A DNA stretch of 41,885 bases. Origin: an uncultured Pseudomonadota bacterium (lineage in GTDB: Bacteria; Pseudomonadota; Alphaproteobacteria; RF32; CAG-239). Of this stretch, positions 8,282 through 17,187 are shown piece by piece. The notes under the pieces were generated by a model that had not been told where the DNA came from, did not search any database, and saw only the letters and a list, made by a program, of their open reading frames with translations. Made by a program: the position numbers and the translations under genes. Where the stretch lies: positions 1-41,885 of the forward strand of contig CASERH010000008.1 in NCBI GenBank assembly GCA_949290295.1. Direction: 5' to 3'. The first letter of the stretch is position 1; each line of letters opens with the position of its first letter.

Positions 8282-8309
8282 ATATTAGAGCAGAAAAATT
8301 AAAATGCAA
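8282..8309 (-). promoter_or_regulatory. Predicted sigma-70-type promoter for the candidate RNA
   Basis: On the minus strand TTGCAT (8309-8304) and TAATAT (8287-8282) are separated by 16 bases. A start about 6-7 bases downstream would fall on the first base of the 5' hairpin of the RNA. It lies between the stop of the metallo-hydrolase gene and the RNA, giving the RNA its own transcription start. Confidence 0.6.
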
Positions 8310-8358
8310 TTAATTTGTTTATGGCACGAGCGCCAGCGAAACGAACTTCGTGAGTTGA

Positions 8359-8442
8359 GCGGATTACAGCTAAGTCATGCCTCCGGTCGCTCGACCGGCG
8401 GGTTACGGCTTGATTATGCCTCCAGGCGCTGCCTGGCCGGCG
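8359..8442. repeat. Two degenerate palindromic repeat units, one forming the end of the metallo-hydrolase gene
   Basis: Two imperfect direct copies of about 42 bases (8359-8400 and 8399-8442) share G-C-G-G-R-T-T-A-C-R-G-C-T, then ATGCCTCC, then a CG-rich hairpin (CCGGTCG/CGACCGG in copy 1, CCAGGCGC/GCCTGG in copy 2). Copy 2 encodes the last dozen residues (AGQAAPGGIIKP) and the stop of the gene at 8403-9059. The arrangement resembles small palindromic elements that insert into genes in some alphaproteobacteria; this is an inference. Confidence 0.5.
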
Positions 8443-9059
8443 AGGGCGAGTTTCTGAGTGAGGCGGGAGATTTTTTCAAAATCTTCCGGTCGGTAGTGAG
8501 AGACATAGGTCTTTGCCTTGATTTCAGCCGGAGCCTTGCCCAGCTCATTGATGTTAACAATGGCGCCACCACTGAGGCTGATATCATGAATAACTATTTT
8601 AGCCTTGCGGGCTTGCGGCGTATCTAAAAGAGAGACGGCGCTATCGCCGCTATAGAGCAGATAGTCCTCAACAAACAAGGCAAAACAGGTCATGTTCTTG
8701 GCATGTGGAACCTCAATTGCCTCACACTTGATGTTAAGCGGACAAACCATTTCTTGCGGATCGGCGCCATCAGCAGAGCGAATAAGATTGTCCCAAGCGC
8801 CGCCGATGGCGGTTTTTTGGTGCAAGACATTGTAGCGATATTCAAGAAGTGTGACGGCAGAACCGGCATGGTCTTGGTGTTGGTGAGAAAGGAGAATGGT
8901 TTTTATTTTGTCGGCATAGTTTTTTCTGAGCAGTTCTTGGAATACGCTATAACCGCAATCAAGCAAAATGCCGTTATCATCATCTTTCCATAAAATAAAG
9001 GAGTTTGTAACACCGTCTTTAATAAAAGCGGAATTTGTTCCTAAAACTTCTAACCTCAT
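8403..9059 (-). CDS. Metallo-beta-lactamase-fold hydrolase
   Basis: 218-aa MBL-fold protein. It has the zinc motif HQHQDH at residues 59-64, further ligand candidates His119 (VPHAKN), Asp139 (YSGDS) and His188 (SHYRP), and a conserved HDIS segment at about 158-161. This pattern resembles the RNase Z/PhnP/YycJ side of the superfamily, but the substrate cannot be told from sequence. The ATG lies 2 bases after the stop of the histidine kinase gene, so the two are co-transcribed and probably coupled. The C-terminal tail is encoded by a palindromic repeat unit and may be a late addition. Confidence 0.85.
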   Translation of the reverse strand: MRLEVLGTNSAFIKDGVTNSFILWKDDDNGILLDCGYSVFQELLRKNYADKIKTILLSHQHQDHAGSAVTLLEYRYNVLHQKTAIGGAWDNLIRSADGADPQEMVCPLNIKCEAIEVPHAKNMTCFALFVEDYLLYSGDSAVSLLDTPQARKAKIVIHDISLSGGAIVNINELGKAPAEIKAKTYVSHYRPEDFEKISRLTQKLALAGQAAPGGIIKP

Positions 9060-9061
9060 TT

Positions 9062-10483
9062 TTAGGCCTCCGTGGGAAGATAAATGGTGAAAGTGGTGCC
9101 GTTATAACCGTTGGAGCTAACGGTTAGGTTGCCGCGATGCCTGATGATGATGTGCTTGGCAATGGCAAGTCCGAGCCCGGTTCCCTTGATGTTGAGGTCT
9201 TTATGCTCCTGCATGCGGTAGAACCTCTCTGTCAGCCGCGCGAGTTGCTCCGGTTCTATTTTTGGACCTTTGTTGTTAACCGAGATGGCAACGGCTGCGC
9301 CTTTTGAAACTTTGAGGCTCTTGGAGGCAGGGATTTTCTCTGCGTTTTTGAGACGAATGGTAACCTCTGTGCCAGACAAACCATATTTGACGGCATTGTC
9401 GGTGAGATTTTGAATGACTTGTTTGATTTGTGCCTTATCGCCAATGACGAGGGGGAGATTATCATCGCTGAAAATCCGAATTTTCATTTCCCGTTCAGTA
9501 GCTTTTATTGAAAGAGCCTGAGCCACTTCTTCGGCAATATCAAGAACCTCGACCTTATCGGTTGGCTGCTGGTCCTGATTGAGCTCGATTCTGGAGAGTG
9601 AAAGCAGGTTTTCAATAAGCGAAGACATATATTCGGCTTGTTCAGCCATGATTTTAAGGAATTTATCACGCGCATCGGCATCATCCTTGGCAGAAGTTTG
9701 CAGAGTTTCGATGAAGCCGGAGATGATGGAAAGCGGCGTTCTGAGCTCGTGGCTGGCATTGGCGACAAAGTCAGATTGCATTTTTTCAATCTTCATGGAT
9801 TTAGTCATATCATAGATAGAGATAACCGCCACGGCTTTGCCTTTTGAGAGCCAGGGGAGCTGTTTGATATGGGCATAAAGCTTTTGGGATTCCGGTGGGT
9901 CAGTGTAGAAGATGAGGTTCTCAGACTTGCTTTCTTTGTTTAGGACCTTGCTGACGGCATTGATAAAATTGTTGGAGCGAAAGAGCTTATCAATATTTTT
10001 GTTGGTGATGTTTTTGCCAAAGCTGGTGCGGGCAGACAAGTTCGCGCCCAAGATGTTTCCGGCACGGTCAATAACGATAATGGGGTCCGGCAGGCTGTCT
10101 AAGACGGCAGTATCAGAGATGGTTTGCGCCTCCAAAATATCTGTTTTTTGCGCCCAAAAACGGTGCATGGCGTTAACGGCCTCAACAATTTCTTTGGCAT
10201 CTTGCTCAGAGAGTGTCATGGCTTTTTCATCAAAATTTTCGCTTTGAGCCATAGATGTGATATAGCGCTTGATTTGTTGGAGCTCAAATGTCAGCGGAAA
10301 CAAAAGGACAATATTAAACAAGACAACCGCCGCCAAAGAGATAACGGCAAGCAAAGGGTCTACGAGCCTAAATGCCGCCAACACAATAAACACCAAGGCG
10401 GTAGGGAAACTTAAAAACAAAACACGCTCAACGAATTTTGTGTTTTTTTCAATACCTAGAGAATTTCTGGCTCTTTCAAACAT
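9062..10483 (-). CDS. PhoR-like membrane sensor histidine kinase with altered ATP-lid motif
   Basis: 473-aa two-component kinase. Two membrane helices lie at about 20-40 and 43-65 with almost no periplasmic loop, then a linker and a PAS domain (about 122-230). The HisKA domain has phospho-acceptor His245 in ASHELRTPLS, and the HATPase_c domain has its N-box at QNLTDNAVKYG (about 358-368) and its G2 box at GTGLGLA (434-440). The architecture is that of PhoR. The G1 box, normally DxGxGI, reads NKGPKI (404-409), so the adenine-contacting Asp is Asn and one Gly is Lys; ATP binding may be weakened. The ATG at 10483 follows AGGA; an in-frame TTG at 10504 is less likely. No response regulator or Pst/PhoU gene is adjacent, so it is an orphan here. 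Confidence 0.9.
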   Translation of the reverse strand: MFERARNSLGIEKNTKFVERVLFLSFPTALVFIVLAAFRLVDPLLAVISLAAVVLFNIVLLFPLTFELQQIKRYITSMAQSENFDEKAMTLSEQDAKEIVEAVNAMHRFWAQKTDILEAQTISDTAVLDSLPDPIIVIDRAGNILGANLSARTSFGKNITNKNIDKLFRSNNFINAVSKVLNKESKSENLIFYTDPPESQKLYAHIKQLPWLSKGKAVAVISIYDMTKSMKIEKMQSDFVANASHELRTPLSIISGFIETLQTSAKDDADARDKFLKIMAEQAEYMSSLIENLLSLSRIELNQDQQPTDKVEVLDIAEEVAQALSIKATEREMKIRIFSDDNLPLVIGDKAQIKQVIQNLTDNAVKYGLSGTEVTIRLKNAEKIPASKSLKVSKGAAVAISVNNKGPKIEPEQLARLTERFYRMQEHKDLNIKGTGLGLAIAKHIIIRHRGNLTVSSNGYNGTTFTIYLPTEA

Positions 10484-10575
10484 CTTGTGTCCTATATCTT
10501 GCAAAAAAAACTAGACGGAACTTTTAATTATATTATTATATAACAAGTTTAAAAATATTAAATTTTTGAGAGAAA

Positions 10576-13242
10576 ATGACTGAAACTTCTGCTAACCCGA
10601 CGCCGGTTATGGCCCAATACCTGCAAATAAAGAGCGAGCATAAAGATTATTTGCTTTTTTACCGCATGGGCGATTTTTATGAACTGTTTTTTGATGATGC
10701 CATAACAGCATCCCGCGCGCTAGATATTGCCCTAACCAAAAGAGGCAAAGACAAGGGGCAGGATATTCCCATGTGCGGTGTGCCGTTCCACGCCTATGAG
10801 AGCTACCTGGCCAAGCTGATACGCCAGGGCTATAAAGTTGCCATCTGTGAGCAAATGGAAGACCCGCAAGAGGCCAAAAAGCGTGGTTATAAGTCAATCG
10901 TCAAAAGAGAAGTTGTCCGCTTGGTGACGCCGGGAACTCTAACGGAAGACCCGCTTTTAGACGCCAAGAAAAACAACTTTTTGCTCACGCTTTCCAAATT
11001 GGGAGACACATTGGGTGTTGCCTGGCTTGATATCTCAACCGGAGATTTCTTCTTGCAAGAAATTGCGCTGAAAGGGAAAGATGAGGCTGTCGTGCTTTCT
11101 AACTTGCTCTCAAAACTAAGCCCGGTAGAAATTTTGGTCTCAGATGCCTATTTGCAAAATCCGGCCGTGTTTGGTGTTCTCAACACTTGTCGGGAGCTGC
11201 TTTCGGTCTTGCCGGCGGCAAGGTTTAACAGTGAGAATGCCGCCAAGCGCTTGTGCGATGTCTTTCATGTTGACACACTGGATGCTTTTGGGAGTTTCAG
11301 CCGCGCAGAGATTAGCGCCGCCGGCGTTTTGATGGATTATGTGGAAACCACTCAAAAAGGCAAAATGCCGCTCATCAGCCGCCCGCAAAAAGTAACCGAG
11401 AGCCAGGTTTTGGAGATAGACGGCGCCACCCGCCGCTCGCTGGAGTTGATAGATTCTTTAAGCGGGGATAAGAGTTCATCGCTTTTAGGTGTGATAGATT
11501 GCACGGTAACCGGTGCCGGCGGACGTCTGCTGGCCTCAAGAATAGCCAATCCCCTAAAGGATGTGGCGGCAATAAATGAGCGCTTGGATGCGGTTGAGTT
11601 TTTTGCAACTTTTCACAATGTCAGAGAAGATTTGCGGCAGGTGCTAAAAGCTTGTCCGGATATTGAGCGTGCGGTTTCGAGATTGTGCCTTGGTCGTGGC
11701 GGTCCGAGAGATTTGGCCGCAATCAAACAGGCTTTGGGGTTGGTTCCCGCGTTGCGCAATTTGCTTTTGGGCGGAGAGGCGGCGTTATCGGGCCTACCGG
11801 ATTCGGTGCGCAATGTGGCCGCGGATTTGGGCGAGCATACACAGTTGGTGGCAGATTTGCAGTCTGCCTTAAAGGAAGATTTACCGCTGTTGGCCAGAGA
11901 CGGAGATTTTATCAAAGAAGGATATTCGGCAGCCTTGGATGATATAAAACGCCTCAAAACCGATAGCCATGGCCTGATTGTGGAGCTGCAATCGCGCTAT
12001 GCGGAGGCAACGGGTATCCCAAACCTTAAAATCAAGTTTAACAATGTGATAGGTTATTTTATTGAGGTTCCGAGTAAGTTTGCTACTCAAATGTTAGAAG
12101 ACAAGCAGTTTATTCACCGGCAGTCGGTTTTGAATGCTTCGCGCTTTACCACCGTCGAGCTAAGCGAGCTGGAAGATAAAATCCGCGGCGCCTCAGATAA
12201 GGCTTTGGCAATGGAGCTGGAGATTTTTGAGCGTTTGGTCAGAGATATTCGCTTGGCTTCAGACAGCATTTTGAAAACGGCCAAAGCGTTGGCGCGCTTG
12301 GATGTGGCAGCGGCTTTGGCGGATTTGGCGGTGGAGAAGAACTATTGCCGGCCGATAATAGATGATTCTCTTTCTTTTGATATCAAAGACGGCCGCCACC
12401 CGGTGGTTGAGGCCTCAATTAACAAGAGCGGCAACGGCACCTTTGTCGGCAATGATTGCGCGTTAGATGAAAATAGCGGCAGACTATGGCTCTTAACCGG
12501 CCCCAATATGGCAGGTAAGTCAACATTTTTGCGGCAAAATGCGATTATTGCAGTTATGGCGCAAATGGGTTCGTTTGTTCCGTGCTCTTATGCCAAGATT
12601 GGGGTGATAGACAAGATATTCTCACGCGTCGGCGCCAGCGATGATTTGGCCAGAGGGCGCTCAACTTTTATGGTTGAGATGGTAGAAACCGCAAGTATTT
12701 TGAATCAGGCCGACGAGCGTTCTTTTGTGATTTTGGATGAGATTGGACGCGGCACTGCCACTTTTGATGGCTTATCAATAGCCTGGGCGGTGGTTGAGCA
12801 TCTGCACGAGGTCAATAAGTGCCGCACTTTGTTTGCCACTCACTATCATGAGTTGACGGCGCTGACCTCAAAATTACCGCATATGACCCTGCATTGCATG
12901 AAGATAAAAGAATTCAACGATGAAGTCATTTTCCTGCATGAGGTGATAGACGGCGCGGCTGATAGGAGCTATGGTATTCACGTTGCCAAGCTGGCAGGGC
13001 TGCCCAAAGCGGTTTTGAAGCGTGCTGAGCAGGTTTTGCACCATTTGGAGAAAAACGGCAAGGGTAACTCCATGCAAGATTTGGCTGATGACTTGCCTTT
13101 GTTTGCAGCCCTAAGGGAGAAAGAGGAGACAAAAGAAATATCCTCGCCGGCCCTAGATGCTCTAAAAGAGATAAACCCGGATGATTTAAGCCCCAAAGAG
13201 GCCTTAGAAAAGCTTTATGAATTAAAAAAGCTGTGCAATTAG
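10576..13242 (+). CDS. mutS: DNA mismatch repair protein MutS
   Basis: Recognises base mismatches and small loops and starts strand-specific repair with MutL. The 888-aa product has the mismatch-reading Phe-x-Glu motif at residues 34-36 (DFYELFF), the connector and lever domains, the Walker A motif [10 protein letters not shown] near 640-649, Walker B with DEIGRGT near 721, and the conserved FATHYHEL. Length is typical for alphaproteobacteria. It is transcribed alone and divergently from the histidine kinase gene. Its stop codon lies in the loop of its own terminator hairpin. Confidence 0.98.
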   Translation: MTETSANPTPVMAQYLQIKSEHKDYLLFYRMGDFYELFFDDAITASRALDIALTKRGKDKGQDIPMCGVPFHAYESYLAKLIRQGYKVAICEQMEDPQEAKKRGYKSIVKREVVRLVTPGTLTEDPLLDAKKNNFLLTLSKLGDTLGVAWLDISTGDFFLQEIALKGKDEAVVLSNLLSKLSPVEILVSDAYLQNPAVFGVLNTCRELLSVLPAARFNSENAAKRLCDVFHVDTLDAFGSFSRAEISAAGVLMDYVETTQKGKMPLISRPQKVTESQVLEIDGATRRSLELIDSLSGDKSSSLLGVIDCTVTGAGGRLLASRIANPLKDVAAINERLDAVEFFATFHNVREDLRQVLKACPDIERAVSRLCLGRGGPRDLAAIKQALGLVPALRNLLLGGEAALSGLPDSVRNVAADLGEHTQLVADLQSALKEDLPLLARDGDFIKEGYSAALDDIKRLKTDSHGLIVELQSRYAEATGIPNLKIKFNNVIGYFIEVPSKFATQMLEDKQFIHRQSVLNASRFTTVELSELEDKIRGASDKALAMELEIFERLVRDIRLASDSILKTAKALARLDVAAALADLAVEKNYCRPIIDDSLSFDIKDGRHPVVEASINKSGNGTFVGNDCALDENSGRLWLLTGPNMAGKSTFLRQNAIIAVMAQMGSFVPCSYAKIGVIDKIFSRVGASDDLARGRSTFMVEMVETASILNQADERSFVILDEIGRGTATFDGLSIAWAVVEHLHEVNKCRTLFATHYHELTALTSKLPHMTLHCMKIKEFNDEVIFLHEVIDGAADRSYGIHVAKLAGLPKAVLKRAEQVLHHLEKNGKGNSMQDLADDLPLFAALREKEETKEISSPALDALKEINPDDLSPKEALEKLYELKKLCN

Positions 13243-13254
13243 CACAGCTTTTTT
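13224..13254 (+). terminator. Bidirectional terminator containing the mutS stop codon
   Basis: AAAAAAGCTGTGC / GCACAGCTTTTTT forms a perfect 13-bp stem around the 5-base loop AATTA. The mutS stop TAG (13240-13242) overlaps the loop and stem base, and the convergent gene's stop begins at 13255, right against the hairpin. Both genes therefore share one very compact terminator. Confidence 0.9.
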
Positions 13255-14547
13255 CTAACGTTCGATGGATTGTCGCTGGCCGACTTTGGTTGTGCCTGAC
13301 TTCCCATCCGGGGCAATTCCTGTCAGTTCGGTTGTCTTTTTCTGTGCCTTATCTTTCCGAGCTTTTTGAGCATCCTCCATATATCTATCAATTTTTTGTA
13401 GGCTTTCAGTCAAAAACTCAGCCATACCGGAAGAGCCAGCCACCAATTGTTCATAATCTCGTTTGTTTCGTTGGTGGTCAATATCGGCAGTTTGGTGGAG
13501 CTTACAAGTCTTGTTGTATTCAGATTTTATTTGGGGGTTTCCATCTTTACCTTTTGTCGTCTTTATCGGAGAATTAACAGCGGACAACACCTCAAGCTGG
13601 TAGGGGGTTAAAGATTGTAGACTTTCGTTAACGGCATCTATAGCTTTAGCTTGCCTTGCAGCCAACTCTTTTGCTTGTTTACGCCCAAAGAGCAGAGGCA
13701 ATTTAGGTGTCTTAGGCTTTAAGGGCTCAATTTTACCGTCTGATTTGGCAAATTCTCCGATATATTTTTCGATGTCCAGTATAAACTGTTCAGATTCTTT
13801 TGATGAAGCAAAAGGGGTAGAACGTGCAACAAGAGCCATGTGTGTCACGATATCATTAAGCCCTCTGGCATCAGAAGCATGAGCAAAGAGTTCTTTTACC
13901 CGTGCGGCAGATGCTTCTGCATCATTTTTAGCCTCAGTAATCGGCAGAGCTAATTTTTCGGCACGGCTTTGATAATGTTGTTGGAGCGCGGCCACTGCTT
14001 TGCGGAAGTGTTGAACAGATTTTGAAGCGGCAACAGGTTCTGTTCTTATGCCATCTTGCATACTCATCACGCCACTTTTGACAATTTGTTCATAAAAAGA
14101 AACATCTTTACCTTTAATCAACAAGCGGCGAGCGCTAATTTCATACTCTTGAGCCTCAGAAAAAGGCGTTGCATAACTACGGGAGCCAGATTTTAAAAGA
14201 TTTTCCAGAGCTTCGTCACTTATTTCAGTCATAATCTTAGGTGTAAAAATATTAGCCTTATCTTCTTTCAAAAAAGTCATGACATCTGCAGGCTGGAGCA
14301 GATTAACGCGGCCATCAATCATATCCTGAGCTATATAGTGGCTGCGCAAGGTGGCTAAATATTCTGAAAAATCAGTCTGCAAGAGGTTTGGAAATTTTGC
14401 TTTGACAACGGTGTCAACCCGTTCAATCAGTGTTTCCGGTAAATTAGAGGTTGGAGTGGCAACCATTTTAATGGTTTTGTTATACTCATTAAGGTCGTTG
14501 ATAATCTCATCCAAAATTTTTTTCTGGTTTTCATTGGGTTTCACCAT
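13255..14547 (-). CDS. Uncharacterised 430-aa cytoplasmic helical protein
   Basis: I do not recognise this family. The 430-aa sequence has no signal peptide and no membrane segment; it looks mostly alpha-helical and charged, with long helices around residues 180-230. A basic, proline-containing linker follows (near 280-300, KPKTPKLPLLFGRKQAKEL). The C-terminal tail of about 50 residues is rich in Lys, Thr and Gly and probably disordered. The ATG follows GGGAG with good spacing, and a predicted promoter lies just upstream, so it is a real, monocistronic gene. No neighbour suggests a role. A secreted effector or a lineage-specific structural protein are possibilities without direct evidence. 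Confidence 0.75.
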   Translation of the reverse strand: MVKPNENQKKILDEIINDLNEYNKTIKMVATPTSNLPETLIERVDTVVKAKFPNLLQTDFSEYLATLRSHYIAQDMIDGRVNLLQPADVMTFLKEDKANIFTPKIMTEISDEALENLLKSGSRSYATPFSEAQEYEISARRLLIKGKDVSFYEQIVKSGVMSMQDGIRTEPVAASKSVQHFRKAVAALQQHYQSRAEKLALPITEAKNDAEASAARVKELFAHASDARGLNDIVTHMALVARSTPFASSKESEQFILDIEKYIGEFAKSDGKIEPLKPKTPKLPLLFGRKQAKELAARQAKAIDAVNESLQSLTPYQLEVLSAVNSPIKTTKGKDGNPQIKSEYNKTCKLHQTADIDHQRNKRDYEQLVAGSSGMAEFLTESLQKIDRYMEDAQKARKDKAQKKTTELTGIAPDGKSGTTKVGQRQSIER

Positions 14548-14585
14548 TTTTAGCTCCCATGATGTTTGTTGCTATATTTATGATA

Positions 14586-14613
14586 ATAATAGCATAAAGA
14601 AGATAAAAAACAA
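14586..14613 (-). promoter_or_regulatory. Predicted promoter of the 430-aa protein gene
   Basis: On the minus strand TTGTTT (14613-14608) and TATTAT (14591-14586) are 16 bases apart, which would give a 5' leader of about 30 bases before the ATG at 14547. Confidence 0.5.
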
Positions 14614-14725
14614 TTAATTTTGTCTAAATTCCCAGTAAAATATATTTTGCAGTAAAAACAATATGTTAACAAAAGGTATTTTAATACCGCACAATAATAT
14701 ATTGAAAAACAATGAAATTTTGTTG

Positions 14726-14753
14726 TTGACTTTAGAGTTTTTTTCTGTATATT
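14726..14753 (+). promoter_or_regulatory. Predicted promoter of the rplM-rpsI operon
   Basis: TTGACT (14726-14731) and TATATT (14748-14753) are separated by 16 bases, close to the sigma-70 consensus and about 43 bases before the rplM start codon. This fits the strong expression expected of ribosomal protein genes. Confidence 0.65.
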
Positions 14754-14795
14754 CACTTGCGAATGATTTAACTTTTGTTACAAAGAGAGAAAACA

Positions 14796-15260
14796 ATGAA
14801 CACATATGCAACCAAACCCTCGGATATCGAGAGAAAATGGTATGTCGTTGATGCTCAGGGCGTCGTATTGGGTCGTTTGTCTGCTCAAATTGCCAAGATT
14901 TTGCAAGGCAAAAACAAACCCAACTATGTCAGCAACCTTGACTGTGGCGACTACGTAGTTGTTATCAACGCCGACAAAGTAAAATTGACCGGCCGCAAGA
15001 TGACAGATAAGAAGTATTTCAAACACACCGGTTGGATTGGTGGAATCAAAGAGACCACTCCGGCAAAGATTTTGGCTGGCCAATTCCCGGAGAGAGTTAT
15101 CATTAAAGCTGTTGAGCGCATGCTTTCTCGCAACCCGATGGGCCGTCAGCAAATGACCAAGCTGAAGGTATATGCCGGAGCAGAGCATCCGCACACTGCC
15201 CAAAACCCGATTGTTTTGGATATGGAAGCAATGAACCCCAAGAATAAGAGGAGCAAATAA
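14796..15260 (+). CDS. rplM: 50S ribosomal protein L13
   Basis: Early-assembling large-subunit protein that binds 23S rRNA. The 154-aa product contains the family segments [20 protein letters not shown], the HTGWIGG motif, and [23 protein letters not shown]. Length agrees with alphaproteobacterial L13. The ATG at 14796 follows AAAGAGAG; an in-frame start at 14775 would lie before this ribosome binding site and is rejected. It is followed after 2 bases by rpsI, the usual pairing. Confidence 0.97.
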   Translation: MNTYATKPSDIERKWYVVDAQGVVLGRLSAQIAKILQGKNKPNYVSNLDCGDYVVVINADKVKLTGRKMTDKKYFKHTGWIGGIKETTPAKILAGQFPERVIIKAVERMLSRNPMGRQQMTKLKVYAGAEHPHTAQNPIVLDMEAMNPKNKRSK

Positions 15261-15262
15261 TC

Positions 15263-15754
15263 ATGGCTGAGAAATTAGAATCATTAAAAGACCTCAAAAA
15301 GGCCTCGGTCAAAGCTGAAGCTGCTTCTGTAGAAACCGCCGTTGTTCGCAAAGCCAAAAAGGACAAACAGGGTCGTTCATATGCCACCGGCAAACGTAAA
15401 GATGCCGTAGCTCGTGTATGGATTATGCCCGGCAAAGGCAACATCACCATCAATGAGAAATCAATTGACCAGTACTTTGCTCGTCCGGTTTTGAAGATGA
15501 TTATCAACCAACCGTTTGAGGTTGCCAACCGCGTTAATGAGTTTGACGTCGTTTGCACCGTAAAAGGTGGTGGTTTGTCTGGTCAGGCCGGTGCCATCAA
15601 ACACGGTATCTCTAAGGCTCTGAATGAGTACGAGCCGGAGTTGCGTGCTTGCTTGAAGAAAGCTGGCTTCCTGACCCGTGATGACAGAACAGTTGAGCGT
15701 AAGAAATATGGTAAGGCTAAGGCTCGCCGTTCTTACCAATTTTCTAAACGTTAA
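15263..15754 (+). CDS. rpsI: 30S ribosomal protein S9
   Basis: Small-subunit protein whose C-terminal tail reaches the P-site tRNA. The 163-aa product has an N-terminal extension of about 35 charged residues, as in other alphaproteobacteria. The conserved core then follows with [33 protein letters not shown] and the terminal [18 protein letters not shown] segment, ending SKR. The ATG has GAGGAG upstream, inside the end of rplM. Confidence 0.97.
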   Translation: MAEKLESLKDLKKASVKAEAASVETAVVRKAKKDKQGRSYATGKRKDAVARVWIMPGKGNITINEKSIDQYFARPVLKMIINQPFEVANRVNEFDVVCTVKGGGLSGQAGAIKHGISKALNEYEPELRACLKKAGFLTRDDRTVERKKYGKAKARRSYQFSKR

Positions 15755-15773
15755 TCGTTTACGGAAGTTTTTC

Positions 15774-15807
15774 AAAAAAGAGGGAGTTTTTTACTCCCTC
15801 TTTTTTT
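15774..15807 (+). terminator. Intrinsic terminator after rpsI
   Basis: AAAAAAGAGGGAGT pairs with ACTCCCTCTTTTTT across a 5-base T loop, continuing into seven T residues. It closes the rplM-rpsI operon 20 bases after the rpsI stop. Confidence 0.93.
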
Positions 15808-15883
15808 GTGTGTCCTGCCCTTGAGATTGTCAAAAAGCATCTTATCTATACGGCCAAAGCAAATATAAATAGGAGACAAGCGT

Positions 15884-16636
15884 ATGGCCGCTCAAGAGAA
15901 TTTGGAGTTGAAAGCAGGGCAGAGATGTTTGGTGATTGCCCCACACCCGGATGATGAAAGCATCGGCATGGGCGGTTTCTTGCTCCAGCATCCACAAGAT
16001 TGCGATGTTTTGGTTTTAACTGATGGCCAGAATAATCGTCCCGGAGATAGAGAAATTGTTGGACTGCGCCACCAGGAGTTCATAAATGCCATGCACAAGG
16101 TGGGAATAAAAAATTTCTGGCAATGGAATATTCCAGATTCCAAGGTGAGCAAGAACCTGTTTAAGCTGCTCAAACTCCCCTTTAATGACTATGCTTATGT
16201 GTTTGTGCCAAGCCCCTATGAGAGCCACCGAGATCATCGCTGTATTTATCCGTTTTTAAAATTTTGGCTGCATTTTTATAAGCCCAAGTTGGCCACTTAT
16301 GAGGTCGGTGTTCCTCAGCTGAAAGCGAATGTGACCATTGATATTTCGGATGTTGCCGGTCAAAAGAAAGAGGTGATAGAAGAATACACCTCACAAGTAA
16401 AGCAAACAGACTACACAAAGATGCTCGGATTAAATAGTTATCGGGGTTTGAGAAAAAACTTTGCTTATGCGGAGTGTTTCAGAGTTGAGGATTGTAGCTT
16501 GCTCTCTAAAATATTCTCTCATCGGCAAGAAAAGAATGGTGCGGTCTGGACAATTTTAGGGCTAAAATTAAAGTCAAAAAAGAAGAAAAACTATAATTTA
16601 AAATCCAAAAAGCGCAGCCCGGCCAAAATGGAATAA
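15884..16636 (+). CDS. PIG-L/LmbE-family deacetylase
   Basis: Zinc-dependent de-N-acetylase fold, 250 aa. The metal motif APHPDDE is at residues 19-25 (His21 and Asp24 as ligands, Asp23 as likely base), and the third ligand is His118 in SHRDH. Family members remove acetyl groups from N-acetylglucosamine-type sugars in glycolipids, thiols or antibiotics; the substrate here is unknown. AGGAG lies before the ATG. The last 35 or so residues are very Lys/Ser-rich, and their coding sequence overlaps the 3' end of the convergent exonuclease gene by 46 bp. That tail may be a run-on past the catalytic domain. Confidence 0.88.
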   Translation: MAAQENLELKAGQRCLVIAPHPDDESIGMGGFLLQHPQDCDVLVLTDGQNNRPGDREIVGLRHQEFINAMHKVGIKNFWQWNIPDSKVSKNLFKLLKLPFNDYAYVFVPSPYESHRDHRCIYPFLKFWLHFYKPKLATYEVGVPQLKANVTIDISDVAGQKKEVIEEYTSQVKQTDYTKMLGLNSYRGLRKNFAYAECFRVEDCSLLSKIFSHRQEKNGAVWTILGLKLKSKKKKNYNLKSKKRSPAKME

Positions 16637-17184
16637 ACATCATACAAGGCGTTGTGTGGTTGCAAACCCTGCGGAAGCTTATCTTGACAGTTAAGGAGAG
16701 TTGCAATCTCGCCTGATGCTTGACGCGAGATATTAATTCCTCTTTTTGCATATTGTTCCCGAAACCAAGGTGCAATATTTTTATACCTTGGGCGAGGAAG
16801 GTCGGAGGCTTGCCACAGGGCCAGGTTGTCATCAAAAACGCTACCGTCACCGATAATGTCCAGGGGATTCCATGCGTGAGAATAGCAAGGGGCTGTTCCG
16901 CAAAATTCAACAAACTTTTTGTAAGCCGAAAGAAAATCAATTCCTTCTTTATCAAGCAGGTCATCGGTAATGCCTGTGAGCTTGATAAAATAATCAGTGA
17001 GCTTGGGCGTGAAATGTGGTTTGATATATTGGCAAAATTCATCTCTCACGGTCAAATCAGCCGCATTAATTTTAAGAGCGGCAATTTGCACTACCTCGGC
17101 TTTTTTCTTTTCTTCTTTAGGTGCAGTGAGAAAACCGTCCCAGCTGGCATATTCACTATCAAAGAGGATGAAGCATTTTTCCAT
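16591..17184 (-). CDS. DnaQ-like (DEDDh) 3'-5' exonuclease
   Basis: 197-aa single-domain exonuclease of the RNase T/epsilon superfamily. Visible motifs are Exo I (DSEYASWDG near residues 9-17, with Asp9 and Glu11), the FIKLTGITDDLLDKEG segment, and Exo III with PHNALYDVYSILAGLRFL at the C-terminus (His and Asp of the DEDDh type). The substrate, DNA or RNA, is not clear. It starts 3 bases after the atoA stop, so it is third in the atoD-atoA operon, an unusual companion for metabolic genes. Its 3' end overlaps the convergent PIG-L gene by 46 bp. Confidence 0.85.
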   Translation of the reverse strand: MEKCFILFDSEYASWDGFLTAPKEEKKKAEVVQIAALKINAADLTVRDEFCQYIKPHFTPKLTDYFIKLTGITDDLLDKEGIDFLSAYKKFVEFCGTAPCYSHAWNPLDIIGDGSVFDDNLALWQASDLPRPRYKNIAPWFREQYAKRGINISRQASGEIATLLNCQDKLPQGLQPHNALYDVYSILAGLRFLDFKL

Positions 17185-17187
17185 TTT

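Noticed and set aside
16506..17042. 178-codon minus-strand frame overlapping the exonuclease
   Set aside because: The alternative frame encodes the DEDDh motifs; this one has no recognisable protein features.
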